In this document: positions 1 to 8,408 of the stretch, piece after piece
Position numbering within the stretch: position 1 is the first letter of the stretch
How the letters are laid out: each line of letters begins with the position of its first letter
DNA from: Dyadobacter psychrotolerans
GTDB lineage: Bacteria; Bacteroidota; Bacteroidia; Cytophagales; Spirosomataceae
Assembly: GCF_004349265.1 (NCBI RefSeq)
Contig: NZ_SMFL01000018.1
Coordinates: 1 to 64,000, forward strand
Direction: 5' to 3'
Length of the DNA stretch: 64,000 nucleotides
Notes under the pieces: generated by a model
Told to the model about the DNA's origin: nothing
Seen by the model: the letters and a program-made list of their open reading frames with translations, nothing else
The model's database searches: none
Program-made: the position numbers and the translations under genes

Positions 1-269
1 AAATAGATAATGCTGCTAAGGATTAAGAGTACATATTTGTCGCCGGCAAATGTCAGGTCAAATCCGGCCATTTGCTGGATCATATGCGAGAGCAGCAGCA
101 CAGGAATAGTAAGTACCATGCATATCCAGAAGCGTTTTAGAAAATCTTCTGTGTGATGCCCGGCATGTTTGTCGTGGCCCTGGTGCTCATCCATTTGCTT
201 CGTTGGATGATGATCTTCAGGCATTGGAACCTCTTTTGGCATGTGATGGTGCCCGTGGTGATTTTCCAT
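1..269 (-). CDS. Copper-translocating P-type ATPase, N-terminus only (cut by window edge)
   Basis: Translation of the minus strand from an ATG at 269 gives a start very rich in histidine and methionine (MENHHGHHHMPKEVP, later HQGHDKHAGHH), then a first membrane segment (FWICMVLTIPVLLLSHMI) and the start of a second. This is the layout of CopB-type P1B ATPases, which export copper or silver from the cytoplasm using ATP. The rest of the protein, including the CPx and DKTGT motifs, lies beyond the window. It follows the multicopper oxidase gene on the same strand, so it is probably the last visible gene of a copper-resistance operon. Family inferred from the N-terminus and context only. Confidence 0.75.
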   Translation of the reverse strand, partial: MENHHGHHHMPKEVPMPEDHHPTKQMDEHQGHDKHAGHHTEDFLKRFWICMVLTIPVLLLSHMIQQMAGFDLTFAGDKYVLLILSSIIY

Positions 270-307
270 TTTTTTGGTTTATGTGGAAAGGCCAAGCCTT
301 TCATTGA

Positions 308-2617
308 TCAATAATTCAAAGTCAATCCTACACCAAATCCCATATCACTATCATAATGCGCGGTAACCCCTGCGTTCCTGGTAAAAATATATTTGATCGC
401 CGCCATATACTCTTTATCGGTGTTGACCATCAGGTTCATCCTAAGGCGTTTGGAAACAGGTATATCCATGCGTTCTAACTGAAAGCGGACAATCCCGTCG
501 GTGAAAATCTCGGCCTGGGCAGTAACCAGCATGGGCAACGTATAATTGACACCCGCACTTAGAATGGAGCGTTTATCTTTGGTATTCCGTTGACCAAAGA
601 GATTCGTTTCCACTTCATCCATGTCCATTTTCCGGTACCGCCAGTCAAAGCCGATAAAGGGCATGAGCCACTGCATTTTGCCAAGGTAACGGCCTACATG
701 CGTTTCTACTTCGTAGCCATGGTGATCATTGTAACCCAGCCGCCATTCCGTGCCAATACTCCACCGGGTATTTTGCAGCATGGCTTCACCATCGTTGCCG
801 TTGGTAGCAAAATCGTTCTCGGCCATAAAATGGAATGCCCGGTCATCGGCAAAAAGTCTGCGTTGTGCTAACCTTGGATTAGGAATTTCGGGGTTAGCAG
901 GTGAATTCTCGTAGGAGAAGACCGCGCCCATACCACTCATCATATGGTAAAGGATATGGCAATGAAAAAACCAGTCGCCGCTTTCTGTAGCTGCAAATTC
1001 AAGCGTGTCAGTTTCCATCGGCATAACATCAATGATGTTTTTCAGCGGTGCGTTAATGCCCTGGCCATTGAGAACCCTGAAATCATGGCCATGAAGGTGC
1101 ATCGGGTGGCGCATCATCGAATTATTGTAAATGACCATCCGTACGTTTTCGCCTTTTTTAATCAGGATCTTATCCCTTTCAGAAACCACTTTATTATCCA
1201 TACTCCATACATAGCGGTTCATGTTGCCGGTCAAAACGAAGCGTAGCTCTTTTACCGGTGCGTTTCTTGGCAAAGAGGTGTTGACAGGTGATTTGAGCAT
1301 CGCATAGTTCAGGGTCGTAATCGATGACAAGGCGTTGCTGTTATACATGTTATGATCTGCATGTCCGCTTTCCATCGGCTTCTTATTATCATCCATTTTC
1401 ATACCCTCCATTCCTTTCATCTCAGCCGGTTTAGCCGTCTCTTTGATTTTATTACCTGCCGGTGGGCCGGTAATTTCAGGATACATGACCACGTTCATAT
1501 CCATCTGGTTCAGGCTCATATTCATGCCCATATCATCCAGGTCACCATTCATTTTCATCATGCCATTCATCATTTTCATACCCTCAAAATATTTGAGTCG
1601 GGGTAGCGGCGATGCCAGTTGTTTTACTCCTTCACCCAGGTACAGGGAAGCAGATTTAGTCCGGTCTTCCGATGTTACCAGAAACTCATAAGAAACTGGG
1701 GCAGATCCGGGATTTATCTGGGGAATGCTGACAATCACATCATAAGTCTCTGAAACGGCTATAATCAGCCTGTCTACTTCTACCGGCTCTACATCGTTAC
1801 CGTCGTTGGCGACAACAGTCATTTTACCACCTGCATAAGTGAGCCAGAAATAAGTGGATGCACCGCCGTTTGAAATTCTTAATCGAACTTTCTGCCCGGG
1901 CTTAAACTGTGGAAGCTGACTTTCGTTCTTTCCGTTGATTAAAAATTTGTTGTAATACACATCACTCACGTCCATGGCTGTCATCCGCTTGAACTCGTTG
2001 GCTACTTTGGTTTTAAAATAGCCTTGCTGGATTGCTTCAGAATAGCTTTGCGTAGTACCCTTCTGGATGGCAAACCAGTCACTGGCATTGTGCAGCATCC
2101 GGTGCACGTTTTTGGGGTTCAGGTCCGTCCATTCGCTCAGCACAATCGGTACTGTGGGAATGTCTGGTTCTTTATTCTTGTTCAGGATCATCGATCCATA
2201 CATACCAATCTGCTCCTGCAGTTCCGTATGGCTGTGATACCAGTGTGTACCATTTTGAATAATGGCAAACCGGTACAAATGGGTGGTATGTGGCTTAATA
2301 GGCATTTGGGTCAGATTCGGAACCCCATCATATTTATTAGGCAAGAACAAGCCGTGCCAGTGCAGGGAAGTTTCCTCATTAAGCTCATTATGTACATAGA
2401 TCTCAGCCGTGTCGCCTTCCGTAAAAGTCAGTGTGGGCATGGGTATCTGTCCGTTTACCGCAATGGCCCTTTTAGGTTTGCCAGAAAAATTTACTGTTGT
2501 GTCTTTAACGTATAGGTCATACCGGACTATTTTCTGAGCAAATATTGTTTCAGAAAATAGAAGGAAGATAATAACAGGGAAAATAGCCTTTATGCCAGCA
2601 GTTTTACCGAAATGCAT
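308..2617 (-). CDS. copA: Multicopper oxidase (CopA-type) with CopB-like C-terminal domain
   Basis: Periplasmic multicopper oxidase of the copper-resistance CopA family, thought to oxidise Cu(I) to Cu(II). All copper-ligand motifs are visible: LHWHGLF, GTHWYHSHTE, HPMHLHGHDF and DWFFHCHILYHMMSGMG. A Met/His-rich loop (EGMKMMNGMMKMNGD and following) lies between cupredoxin domains. After the oxidase ends, about 150 residues continue as alternating beta strands ending in GFGVGLTLNY, like the CopB outer-membrane family. The frame is open up to 2737, but that would overlap the upstream gene and cross a hairpin. The start at 2617 begins directly with a signal peptide (MHFGKTAGIKAIFPVIIFLL...FAQ), so I chose it. 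Confidence 0.9.
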   Translation of the reverse strand: MHFGKTAGIKAIFPVIIFLLFSETIFAQKIVRYDLYVKDTTVNFSGKPKRAIAVNGQIPMPTLTFTEGDTAEIYVHNELNEETSLHWHGLFLPNKYDGVPNLTQMPIKPHTTHLYRFAIIQNGTHWYHSHTELQEQIGMYGSMILNKNKEPDIPTVPIVLSEWTDLNPKNVHRMLHNASDWFAIQKGTTQSYSEAIQQGYFKTKVANEFKRMTAMDVSDVYYNKFLINGKNESQLPQFKPGQKVRLRISNGGASTYFWLTYAGGKMTVVANDGNDVEPVEVDRLIIAVSETYDVIVSIPQINPGSAPVSYEFLVTSEDRTKSASLYLGEGVKQLASPLPRLKYFEGMKMMNGMMKMNGDLDDMGMNMSLNQMDMNVVMYPEITGPPAGNKIKETAKPAEMKGMEGMKMDDNKKPMESGHADHNMYNSNALSSITTLNYAMLKSPVNTSLPRNAPVKELRFVLTGNMNRYVWSMDNKVVSERDKILIKKGENVRMVIYNNSMMRHPMHLHGHDFRVLNGQGINAPLKNIIDVMPMETDTLEFAATESGDWFFHCHILYHMMSGMGAVFSYENSPANPEIPNPRLAQRRLFADDRAFHFMAENDFATNGNDGEAMLQNTRWSIGTEWRLGYNDHHGYEVETHVGRYLGKMQWLMPFIGFDWRYRKMDMDEVETNLFGQRNTKDKRSILSAGVNYTLPMLVTAQAEIFTDGIVRFQLERMDIPVSKRLRMNLMVNTDKEYMAAIKYIFTRNAGVTAHYDSDMGFGVGLTLNY

Positions 2618-2645
2618 AAGTGTTTTGTTTTGTAAGAAGAAGAAT

Positions 2646-2679
2646 ATTCTGCTCTTACAGTCAGCTGTAAGAGCAGAAT
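2646..2679 (-). terminator. Strong hairpin between HMA-DUF3347 gene and multicopper oxidase
   Basis: Perfect 15-bp inverted repeat (2646-2660 against 2665-2679) with a 4-nt loop. It lies in the 91-bp gap after the stop of the upstream gene and before the chosen oxidase start. On the minus strand it is followed by a moderately T-rich stretch, not a pure T run. It may therefore terminate partially, or act as an attenuator or mRNA-stability element between the two genes. Confidence 0.6.
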
Positions 2680-2708
2680 TAAAGTACGGAGACAAAAACC
2701 GTCTTTTG

Positions 2709-3557
2709 TTATTTGATGGTTTCCGTTGTTTTACCACAGTTTAACATCTGAGCGCCGTAGTATGGGTTTTTGATAGCCGGTATCTGGCTTAGCCAGTTGG
2801 CTCCTTTGCCCTCTTTGGCCATCGGGCAATGCTGGTAATAAACCGTCTCAGATGGCTTTCCAGATTTTATGACTTTGTACATATTATCTGAAAGGGATGA
2901 GAAATGGTCCCTCTGGTGGCCTGTATCCTTGGTTTCAGCAATATGGTCTGCATCAAAATCAAGGTCTTTCATTACTTTCATCCAGATCATATGCTGCTCA
3001 GAGGCAAGCTGATCCATTTTGACTGCCTTGATTGCTTTTACCAGGCTGGTCGCATTTGTTGATGCGGCGTTTCCGTCAGAATTAACCAACGCATCTTTAA
3101 CTGCATAATAGGCATCCAGGACAGGCTTTAAAGGATCGGCGGCTGCGTCCTTATCCGTGCTCGCCATAGCACCATGCTGATGTTCAGGCATCTTTTTCTG
3201 TGCAACAGCATCTTTTTTAACGGCACGTTCATACTTGCAGCAATCCTCCAGCTTGCCGTAAGCATCGTCAGGAGCTAAATAGCGATCATTATCATACCCA
3301 GCCAAAGCCACTTTTTTCAGAACCGCGTCAATTGATGTTTTTTTATTGTCGTAGGTGACCTGGGCCATTTTCGTATCCTTGTCCCAGCTGGCTTTTGAAA
3401 TGTTTTTCTCAAAAGCCGCCGTTTCAATACCTTCTTTGCATAAGGCGCATGATCCGGCAATTTTTACATTGTCAGTGGATATATTTTTTATTTCTGCTTT
3501 GAGCAGAATGGAGGACAGCAACAGTACTGCTGCCATCAATATTTTTATTGATTTCAT
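2709..3557 (-). CDS. Exported HMA-DUF3347 copper-binding protein
   Basis: 282 residues. An N-terminal signal peptide (MKSIKILMAAVLLLSSILLKA) is followed by a heavy-metal-associated-like fold with one CALC motif (GSCALCKEG). A linker with CC and HQH residues follows, then a C-terminal DUF3347 domain with YYAVKDALVNSD, QRDHFSSLSDNM and the HCPMA...NPYYG...MLNCG signature. DUF3347 proteins occur with CusB-like adaptors and copper exporters in Bacteroidota and probably bind or relay copper in the periplasm. The gene lies between a small Cys/His-rich protein and the multicopper oxidase on the same strand, supporting a role in copper handling. Exact function is not established. Confidence 0.85.
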   Translation of the reverse strand: MKSIKILMAAVLLLSSILLKAEIKNISTDNVKIAGSCALCKEGIETAAFEKNISKASWDKDTKMAQVTYDNKKTSIDAVLKKVALAGYDNDRYLAPDDAYGKLEDCCKYERAVKKDAVAQKKMPEHQHGAMASTDKDAAADPLKPVLDAYYAVKDALVNSDGNAASTNATSLVKAIKAVKMDQLASEQHMIWMKVMKDLDFDADHIAETKDTGHQRDHFSSLSDNMYKVIKSGKPSETVYYQHCPMAKEGKGANWLSQIPAIKNPYYGAQMLNCGKTTETIK

Positions 3558-3613
3558 CTGATTAAACTAAACTGTTAACAATAAATTGAACATTCAAAAG
3601 CAGGGATGCTTTT

Positions 3614-3635
3614 AAAAAGACGCACTTGTGGCGTC
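3614..3635 (-). terminator. Rho-independent terminator after the Cys/His-rich gene
   Basis: Read on the minus strand, GACGC and GCGTC (3619-3623, 3631-3635) form a short stem followed immediately by five T residues (AAAAA at 3614-3618 on the plus strand). It sits 8 bases after the stop of the minus-strand gene ending at 3643, where a terminator is expected. Confidence 0.6.
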
Positions 3636-3642
3636 AGGCAAC

Positions 3643-4017
3643 TTAACAGCTTATGTTTGGGGGCATCCAAAGAGACAGATATACCGGTTGGGGAGCAGAT
3701 TCTTTGAAGAACCAGGAATTAGCCTGGCTAATTGTAAAAACAGGCTTCTCAATGAGTATGCCCGGATATGTTTTTAATGCAAACACCGAAGATCCATGAG
3801 CACAACTGCAGCCGGATCCATCGCAACTATGGCCACACATTTTCTTCTTAGCGCCTGATTTTTGATGATCGGAAGTGACGCAAAAATCTTTTTTGTGGGA
3901 AGAATGCTTAATTTCAGTTTTTGAGATTTTGTGTTTACTGCCACATGCATAACTATTCCCCACCGGAAGGACCAGTAAGCAAGTCATCATCAGGAAGAAT
4001 AAAACAAAATATTTCAT
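3643..4017 (-). CDS. Small exported Cys/His-rich metal-binding protein
   Basis: From the Met at 4017 (MKYFVLFFLMMTCLLV) the protein has a signal peptide ending near SYACG. A hydrophilic core follows with dense potential metal ligands (HSSHKKDFC, CGHSCDGSGCSC, AHGS), and the C-terminus has tryptophans and prolines (SLWMPPNIS). It resembles the short Bacteroidota copper-cluster proteins with spaced H, C, CC and PP residues, but I cannot name the family firmly. The frame extends 12 codons upstream to 4053; that start would put a charged stretch before the signal peptide and is less likely. First gene of the minus-strand copper cluster. Confidence 0.7.
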   Translation of the reverse strand: MKYFVLFFLMMTCLLVLPVGNSYACGSKHKISKTEIKHSSHKKDFCVTSDHQKSGAKKKMCGHSCDGSGCSCAHGSSVFALKTYPGILIEKPVFTISQANSWFFKESAPQPVYLSLWMPPNISC

Positions 4018-4190
4018 AAACAAATAAATGCTTTTTAGCTTTACAAAGATCATGCCTTATCTGAAATTATAACTACATAATTATAAAAGCGGCTTACATA
4101 ATTATGGAATTACTGATTTCTGAAAGGTAAAAAGCCTCTTTTTTTGCTTTTCAGCGTAGAAAGGATCTTGATTTAAATTAAAATAGGAAA

Positions 4191-5285
4191 ATGATACTGT
4201 TATCTAAACTTGGAATATTTATTCTGGTCTCCATGCTGCTCTCACCGCAAAATGATAAGAAACCTGTACATTCTTTTGAATCAGAGCAAAATTTGGGCAG
4301 TGGCAGTCAACCTGAAATTGCTGTGGATGCGAGTGGAGTTATCCGTATTGTTTATGGGGTTAAAAATGGAAAGGAAAGGGATTTGTATTATGTGTCTTCT
4401 GTTGATGGGGGCAAGTTTTATTCAAAGCCTTTTGTAGTCGGTAATTTCTCTCAGATGGGCCTGGGAATGGGCAGGGGACCACAACTGACCACAACAAAGG
4501 ATTATACCGTTGTGACTGTTGGCGATCATCAGGGAAATCTGTTTGCTGTTAATCTTTCTAATAAAACCAACCAGTGGTCAAAACCTGTTAGGGTGAACGA
4601 TGCAGATACGACAGCCAAAGAAGCGCTTTCAGGTCTTGGTGCTGGTAAAGATAATCTTGTATATACTGCCTGGCTGGATACCCGCCTTGGAAACAATAAT
4701 TTATATGGGGCACTTTCCAGTGACGGCGGTTTAAGCTGGGGGGAAAATCAATTGATTTACAAAGGAGAGCAAAATGGTATCTGTGACTGCTGTAAACCCT
4801 CGGTATACATCAATCCAGGAGGGAAAATATTTGTCATGTTTCGTAATAAGATGAATGGTGCGCGTAATATGTACCTGATTTCGTCGAATGATAATGGAGA
4901 ACATTTTGGACAGGCAGGCAGGCTAGGTATGGGGAATTATATGATTAATGCCTGTCCGATGGACGGTGGGGATTTGACAGTTAATGCAAAAGGAGAAGCT
5001 TTCACGGTCTGGCGTCGTCAAATGGAAGTTTACCTTGCGGAGCCTGGCAAAGCTGAGATAAAATTAGGCAGTGGCCGCACGCCTGTAATACTTCAAACTG
5101 CCAAGGGTAATGCTATTGCCTGGCAACTGGATAATAGTATTCAGTTCCAGGGCCCCGATGGTTTAAAAACTTCCTCACTCGGTATTGGTCAATATCCCAA
5201 GCTTGCACTGGCGAAAGATCAGAAAACAGTTATTTGCACTTTTGAGCGAGATGGGCAGATAATAGTAACATCGGTTATTTTGTAG
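4191..5285 (+). CDS. Exported BNR/Asp-box repeat protein (sialidase-like fold)
   Basis: 364 residues with a short hydrophobic N-terminus (MILLSKLGIFILVSMLLS). Repeated propeller blades carry Asp-box-like motifs, e.g. SSVDGGKFY, SSDGGLSWGE and SSNDNGEHF. A cysteine cluster (GICDCCKPS) and a second conserved motif (NACPMDGGDL) are present. This pattern occurs in sialidase-superfamily propellers found beside metal genes in Bacteroidota; sialidase activity itself is not implied, since I do not see the arginine triad clearly. It is divergent from the copper genes and immediately upstream of arsR, and is best regarded as an exported propeller of unknown substrate. Confidence 0.7.
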   Translation: MILLSKLGIFILVSMLLSPQNDKKPVHSFESEQNLGSGSQPEIAVDASGVIRIVYGVKNGKERDLYYVSSVDGGKFYSKPFVVGNFSQMGLGMGRGPQLTTTKDYTVVTVGDHQGNLFAVNLSNKTNQWSKPVRVNDADTTAKEALSGLGAGKDNLVYTAWLDTRLGNNNLYGALSSDGGLSWGENQLIYKGEQNGICDCCKPSVYINPGGKIFVMFRNKMNGARNMYLISSNDNGEHFGQAGRLGMGNYMINACPMDGGDLTVNAKGEAFTVWRRQMEVYLAEPGKAEIKLGSGRTPVILQTAKGNAIAWQLDNSIQFQGPDGLKTSSLGIGQYPKLALAKDQKTVICTFERDGQIIVTSVIL

Positions 5286-5397
5286 AGCATTAGTGATGCA
5301 ACTTAATACCCAGTAGCCTATGACGCTTGTACTACTGCTATACAATTTCTTTATACCAACCTACATTTCAGAAAGTAAAATAATGTCTATCGTATTA

Positions 5398-5427
5398 TTG
5401 CAATGAATAAAATTTACTTTATCTTTG
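5398..5427 (+). promoter_or_regulatory. Bacteroidota-type promoter and likely operator of the ars operon
   Basis: TTG at 5398-5400, a 19-bp spacer and TATCTTTG at 5420-5427 match the Bacteroidota sigma consensus TTG-N19-TAnnTTTG. The -33 element overlaps an imperfect palindrome centred on ATTGCAAT (about 5393-5409), a plausible ArsR operator. The last base of the -7 element is only four bases from the arsR ATG at 5432, so the transcript should be nearly or fully leaderless. Confidence 0.65.
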
Positions 5428-5431
5428 ACAC

Positions 5432-5761
5432 ATGGGAGTTACAAAGACACATGTATTTACGGATAAACAAAACCGGATTGCTGATTTAGCCAAAGCGCTG
5501 GCACATCCGGCACGGGTTGCTATCATTCAGCATCTTTTAAAAGAAAAATCATGCGTTTGCGGAGATTTGGTAGAAGTGCTGCCGCTTGCGCAGGCCACGG
5601 TTTCACAGCATTTAAAGGAGCTTAAAAATATTGGTATCCTGCATGGAGAAATCAATCCGCCTCGTGTTTGCTATTGCATCAATGAAACAGTATGGCAGGA
5701 AGCAAAAGCTATATTTGGGGAAATCTTTGAATCAGATATTGAAGTAGCCTGCTGCAATTAA
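5432..5761 (+). CDS. arsR: ArsR-family arsenic-responsive repressor
   Basis: 109-residue winged-helix repressor. Residues 20-75 carry the ArsR signature: ALAHPARVAIIQHL, then KSCVCGDLVEVLPLAQATVSQHLKELKNIGIL. The C-V-C pair near residues 41-43 and the terminal ACCN are candidate arsenite ligands. It should repress its own operon and release DNA on binding As(III). It is the first gene of a long co-oriented ars operon; only one ATG is available at the front of the frame, directly next to the promoter. Confidence 0.92.
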   Translation: MGVTKTHVFTDKQNRIADLAKALAHPARVAIIQHLLKEKSCVCGDLVEVLPLAQATVSQHLKELKNIGILHGEINPPRVCYCINETVWQEAKAIFGEIFESDIEVACCN

Positions 5762-5809
5762 GTATGTGGACAAATAATTTATTTATTTTTATTTAATCGT
5801 AACATAGCA

Positions 5810-6388
5810 ATGAACAACTTAAATCCAATGAACTGGCAAGCCTTCAAAAATATGCTTTTGGAAAATCCGGACAAGGTCCTCCAATTCCAATACGCAGAAG
5901 GTGAGTATGTAGATGCATCATATCATATTACCGAGATCAAACAAGCTCCGATTGTATCTGTCGATTGTGGTGGCGTGATGAACAGCTGGACGGAAATTGT
6001 TGTGCAGCTTTGGGAGCCGTCGGTAGCAGAGACAGAACGTGCCATGAAAGTAAGCAAAGCGCTTTCCATCATCAGCCTGGTAGAAAAATCGCTTCCACTT
6101 AATCCGCTGGGCGTGGTCAAAATAGAATTTGGTAATTCAAAGTTTGATACCCGCCAGATGTACCCTTCTGAATTTATAGCTGAAGGTGATTCCTTTACTG
6201 TTAACCTGGCCGCTGATTTTACCCAGTGCAAGGCAATAACCAGGGGACAAAGCTGTGGCACTACACCATCCGGTGAAGAATGCTGCACACCTTCAAGCGC
6301 GACAGTGGCTAATGTTAAACAAGTGCAGGTACTTGAAATGGTTGGTGCAGAAACCCAAAGTTGCACGCCGGGCGGGGGATGCTGTTAA
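5810..6388 (+). CDS. DUF6428-family protein of the ars operon
   Basis: 192 residues. The core (YHITEIKQAPIVSVDCGGVMNSW, VVQLWEPS, LSIISLVEKSLPLN, DFTQCKAITRGQSCG) matches the DUF6428 family, regularly found between arsR and arsC in Bacteroidota. This copy ends in a Cys-rich tail (EECCTPSS, TQSCTPGGGCC) that could bind arsenite, although no biochemical role is established. It lies 48 bp after arsR and 18 bp before the acetyltransferase gene on the same strand. Function inferred only from operon membership. Confidence 0.8.
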   Translation: MNNLNPMNWQAFKNMLLENPDKVLQFQYAEGEYVDASYHITEIKQAPIVSVDCGGVMNSWTEIVVQLWEPSVAETERAMKVSKALSIISLVEKSLPLNPLGVVKIEFGNSKFDTRQMYPSEFIAEGDSFTVNLAADFTQCKAITRGQSCGTTPSGEECCTPSSATVANVKQVQVLEMVGAETQSCTPGGGCC

Positions 6389-6406
6389 TAATCTAATCTG
6401 GTAAAT

Positions 6407-6904
6407 ATGATCACGATACGAAATTTAGAACCAGGTGATTGGCCAGTAGTCCGTGAGATTTATGAACAAGGTATAGCTACCGGCGATGCCACGCTTGAAA
6501 CCAGCGCTCCTGAGTGGCCGGCCTGGGACCAGTCCCATGTAGCCTGGCACCGTTTTGTGGCACTTTCAGACACTGGTGAAATTGCCGGGTGGGCAGCATT
6601 GACAGCTGTATCCGGAAGATGTGTCTATGCCGGCGTAGCCGAAGTGAGCGTTTATGTCGGTAGCCGGTTCCGGGGACAAAAAATAGGTGATAGACTTTTA
6701 AAGCACCTTATCCTGGATAGTGAAAAAGGGGGCTACTGGACACTTCAGGCAGGCATATTTGCCGAAAATGTTCCCAGTATCAGGCTACACGAGAAAAACG
6801 GTTTCCGTCTGATCGGATACCGTGAAAATATCGGAAAAATGAAGGGGATCTGGCGAAGCGTCAACCTTTTGGAAAGAAGAAGCAAAATAACAGGAATAGA
6901 TTAA
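6407..6904 (+). CDS. arsN: GNAT acetyltransferase, ArsN1-like
   Basis: 165-residue GNAT N-acetyltransferase of the phosphinothricin/arsinothricin acetyltransferase group. Visible motifs: N-terminal IRNLEPGDWPVVREIYEQGI, the substrate-side AEVSVYVGSRFRGQKIGDRLL (acetyl-CoA binding V/I-x-x-x-x-R-G-x-G/K-I-G), and NVPSIRLHEKNGFRLIGYRE. ArsN1 enzymes acetylate the amino group of arsinothricin-type arsenicals or phosphinothricin. Its position between DUF6428 and arsC supports arsenical detoxification over herbicide resistance. The substrate is inferred from family and context. Confidence 0.8.
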   Translation: MITIRNLEPGDWPVVREIYEQGIATGDATLETSAPEWPAWDQSHVAWHRFVALSDTGEIAGWAALTAVSGRCVYAGVAEVSVYVGSRFRGQKIGDRLLKHLILDSEKGGYWTLQAGIFAENVPSIRLHEKNGFRLIGYRENIGKMKGIWRSVNLLERRSKITGID

Positions 6905-6909
6905 GCAAA

Positions 6910-7326
6910 ATGAAAAAAGTATTAGTGCTTTGCACCGGGAACAGTTGCCGGAGCCAGATAGCCGAAGGCTACCTCAGAAAATTTGCCGGTGATAAAGCAA
7001 GCGTATATAGCGCAGGGGTTGAGACCCATGGAGTGAACCCCAAAGCTATTTCCATCATGGCAGAAGACGGGATTGATATCTCTGGCCACACCTCTAACAA
7101 CATCGATGAATACAAAGACATTGACTTTGATTTTGTGATCACGGTCTGTGATAACGCCAAAGAACGCTGTCCCTATTTTCCGACTAATGCGAAGAAATTC
7201 CATCAAAACTTTCCAGATCCTGGCAAAGCAACCGGCAGCGAAGAACAAATAACAGAACAGTTTCGTACTGTACGTGAAATGGTCAAAGCCTACAGTGAGA
7301 ACTTTGTTAAAGAAAACTTAATATAG
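6910..7326 (+). CDS. arsC: Arsenate reductase, low-molecular-weight phosphatase type
   Basis: 138 residues. The N-terminal P-loop CTGNSCRS (Cys8, Cys13, Arg14) is the catalytic loop of thioredoxin-coupled arsenate reductases. The second cysteine motif VCDNAKERCPYFP provides the resolving cysteines, and FPDPGKATGSEEQ contains the general-acid aspartate. It reduces arsenate to arsenite in the cytoplasm, which Acr3 then exports. It starts 5 bases after the acetyltransferase stop and ends one base before acr3, a tight operon arrangement. Confidence 0.93.
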   Translation: MKKVLVLCTGNSCRSQIAEGYLRKFAGDKASVYSAGVETHGVNPKAISIMAEDGIDISGHTSNNIDEYKDIDFDFVITVCDNAKERCPYFPTNAKKFHQNFPDPGKATGSEEQITEQFRTVREMVKAYSENFVKENLI

Positions 7327-7327
7327 C

Positions 7328-8401
7328 ATGTCTGCAAATAATTGTGCCCCTGCGGCAAACCGGAAGAAGCTAAGCTTCCTGGACCGCTACTTAACATTAT
7401 GGATTTTTATGGCCATGGCCATTGGCGTAGGCCTTGGTAACTTTGCTCCCTCATTACCTGATTATATCAATACTTTTTCAAGTGGTACAACCAATATCCC
7501 GCTTGCTATCGGCCTGATCCTAATGATGTACCCGCCACTGGCCAAGGTGAAATACAACAAAATGGGCGAAGTATTTAGAAATACCAAAGTGATGACGGCT
7601 TCGCTGGTACTGAACTGGATTATCGGGCCGGTACTTATGTTTATACTGGCCATTATCTTTCTTCCGAATCATCCGGATTATATGATCGGGCTAATTCTGA
7701 TCGGTCTGGCCCGGTGTATTGCCATGGTTCTGGTCTGGAACGAGCTGGCAGAAGGAAGCCGGGAATATGCTGCCGGGCTGGTAGCATTAAATAGTGTGTT
7801 TCAGGTACTGCTTTACAGCTTTTATGCTTATTTCTTTATTACGGTTTTGCCCCCATTGGTGGGACTAAAAGGACTGAATGTAAATATTACGATCGCTGAA
7901 ATTGCTAAAAGTGTAGGCATTTACCTGGGTATTCCTTTTGCTGCCGGAATGATCAGCCGTTTTGGGCTGTCTGCCTTGAAAGGAGAAGACTGGTATGAGA
8001 AAAAATTTATACCTATGATATCACCTGTTACTTTGGTTGCGCTTTTAGCTACGATCATGCTGATGTTCAGCTTGAAAGGCGAGCTGATTGTTCAGCTGCC
8101 GGGTGATGTGCTTTTAATCGCTATTCCACTGGTCATTTACTTTGCGATCATGTTTTTGGTAAGCTTCTTTATGGCAAAATCACTGGGTGCGGATTACTCA
8201 CAAAATGCTTCCATTGCCTTCACTGCGGCAGGTAATAATTTTGAACTTGCCATTGCAGTTGCTATCGGCGTGTTCGGGATCAACTCCGGTCAGGCATTTG
8301 TTGGTGTAATCGGTCCGCTGGTAGAAGTACCGGCTTTGATTGCCCTGGTGAATGTGGCTTTTTGGCTGCGGGATAAATATTACAAAACTGAAATTGCCTG
8401 A
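7328..8401 (+). CDS. acr3: Acr3-type arsenite efflux transporter
   Basis: 357 residues with about ten membrane helices, of the BART-superfamily Acr3 group. Diagnostic features: LSFLDRYLTLWIFMAMAIGVGLG at the N-terminus, Cys130 in GLILIGLARCIAMVLVWNELA (the conserved functional cysteine of Acr3), and the late glutamate in GVIGPLVEVPALI. It extrudes arsenite using the proton-motive force. It directly follows arsC and precedes the flavoprotein gene by seven bases, so translation is probably coupled. Confidence 0.93.
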   Translation: MSANNCAPAANRKKLSFLDRYLTLWIFMAMAIGVGLGNFAPSLPDYINTFSSGTTNIPLAIGLILMMYPPLAKVKYNKMGEVFRNTKVMTASLVLNWIIGPVLMFILAIIFLPNHPDYMIGLILIGLARCIAMVLVWNELAEGSREYAAGLVALNSVFQVLLYSFYAYFFITVLPPLVGLKGLNVNITIAEIAKSVGIYLGIPFAAGMISRFGLSALKGEDWYEKKFIPMISPVTLVALLATIMLMFSLKGELIVQLPGDVLLIAIPLVIYFAIMFLVSFFMAKSLGADYSQNASIAFTAAGNNFELAIAVAIGVFGINSGQAFVGVIGPLVEVPALIALVNVAFWLRDKYYKTEIA

Positions 8402-8408
8402 GCCCTGC

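Noticed and set aside
1352..1691. Long plus-strand reading frames rich in His and Ile opposite the multicopper oxidase
   Set aside because: They are the antisense of the Met-rich loop of the oxidase and have no start context or family.
2024..2515. 163-codon plus-strand open frame
   Set aside because: Entirely antisense to the cupredoxin domain of the oxidase; no recognisable protein.
5923..6366. 147-codon minus-strand frame in the DUF6428 gene
   Set aside because: Composition is that of a shadow frame; the plus-strand gene is clearly the real one.
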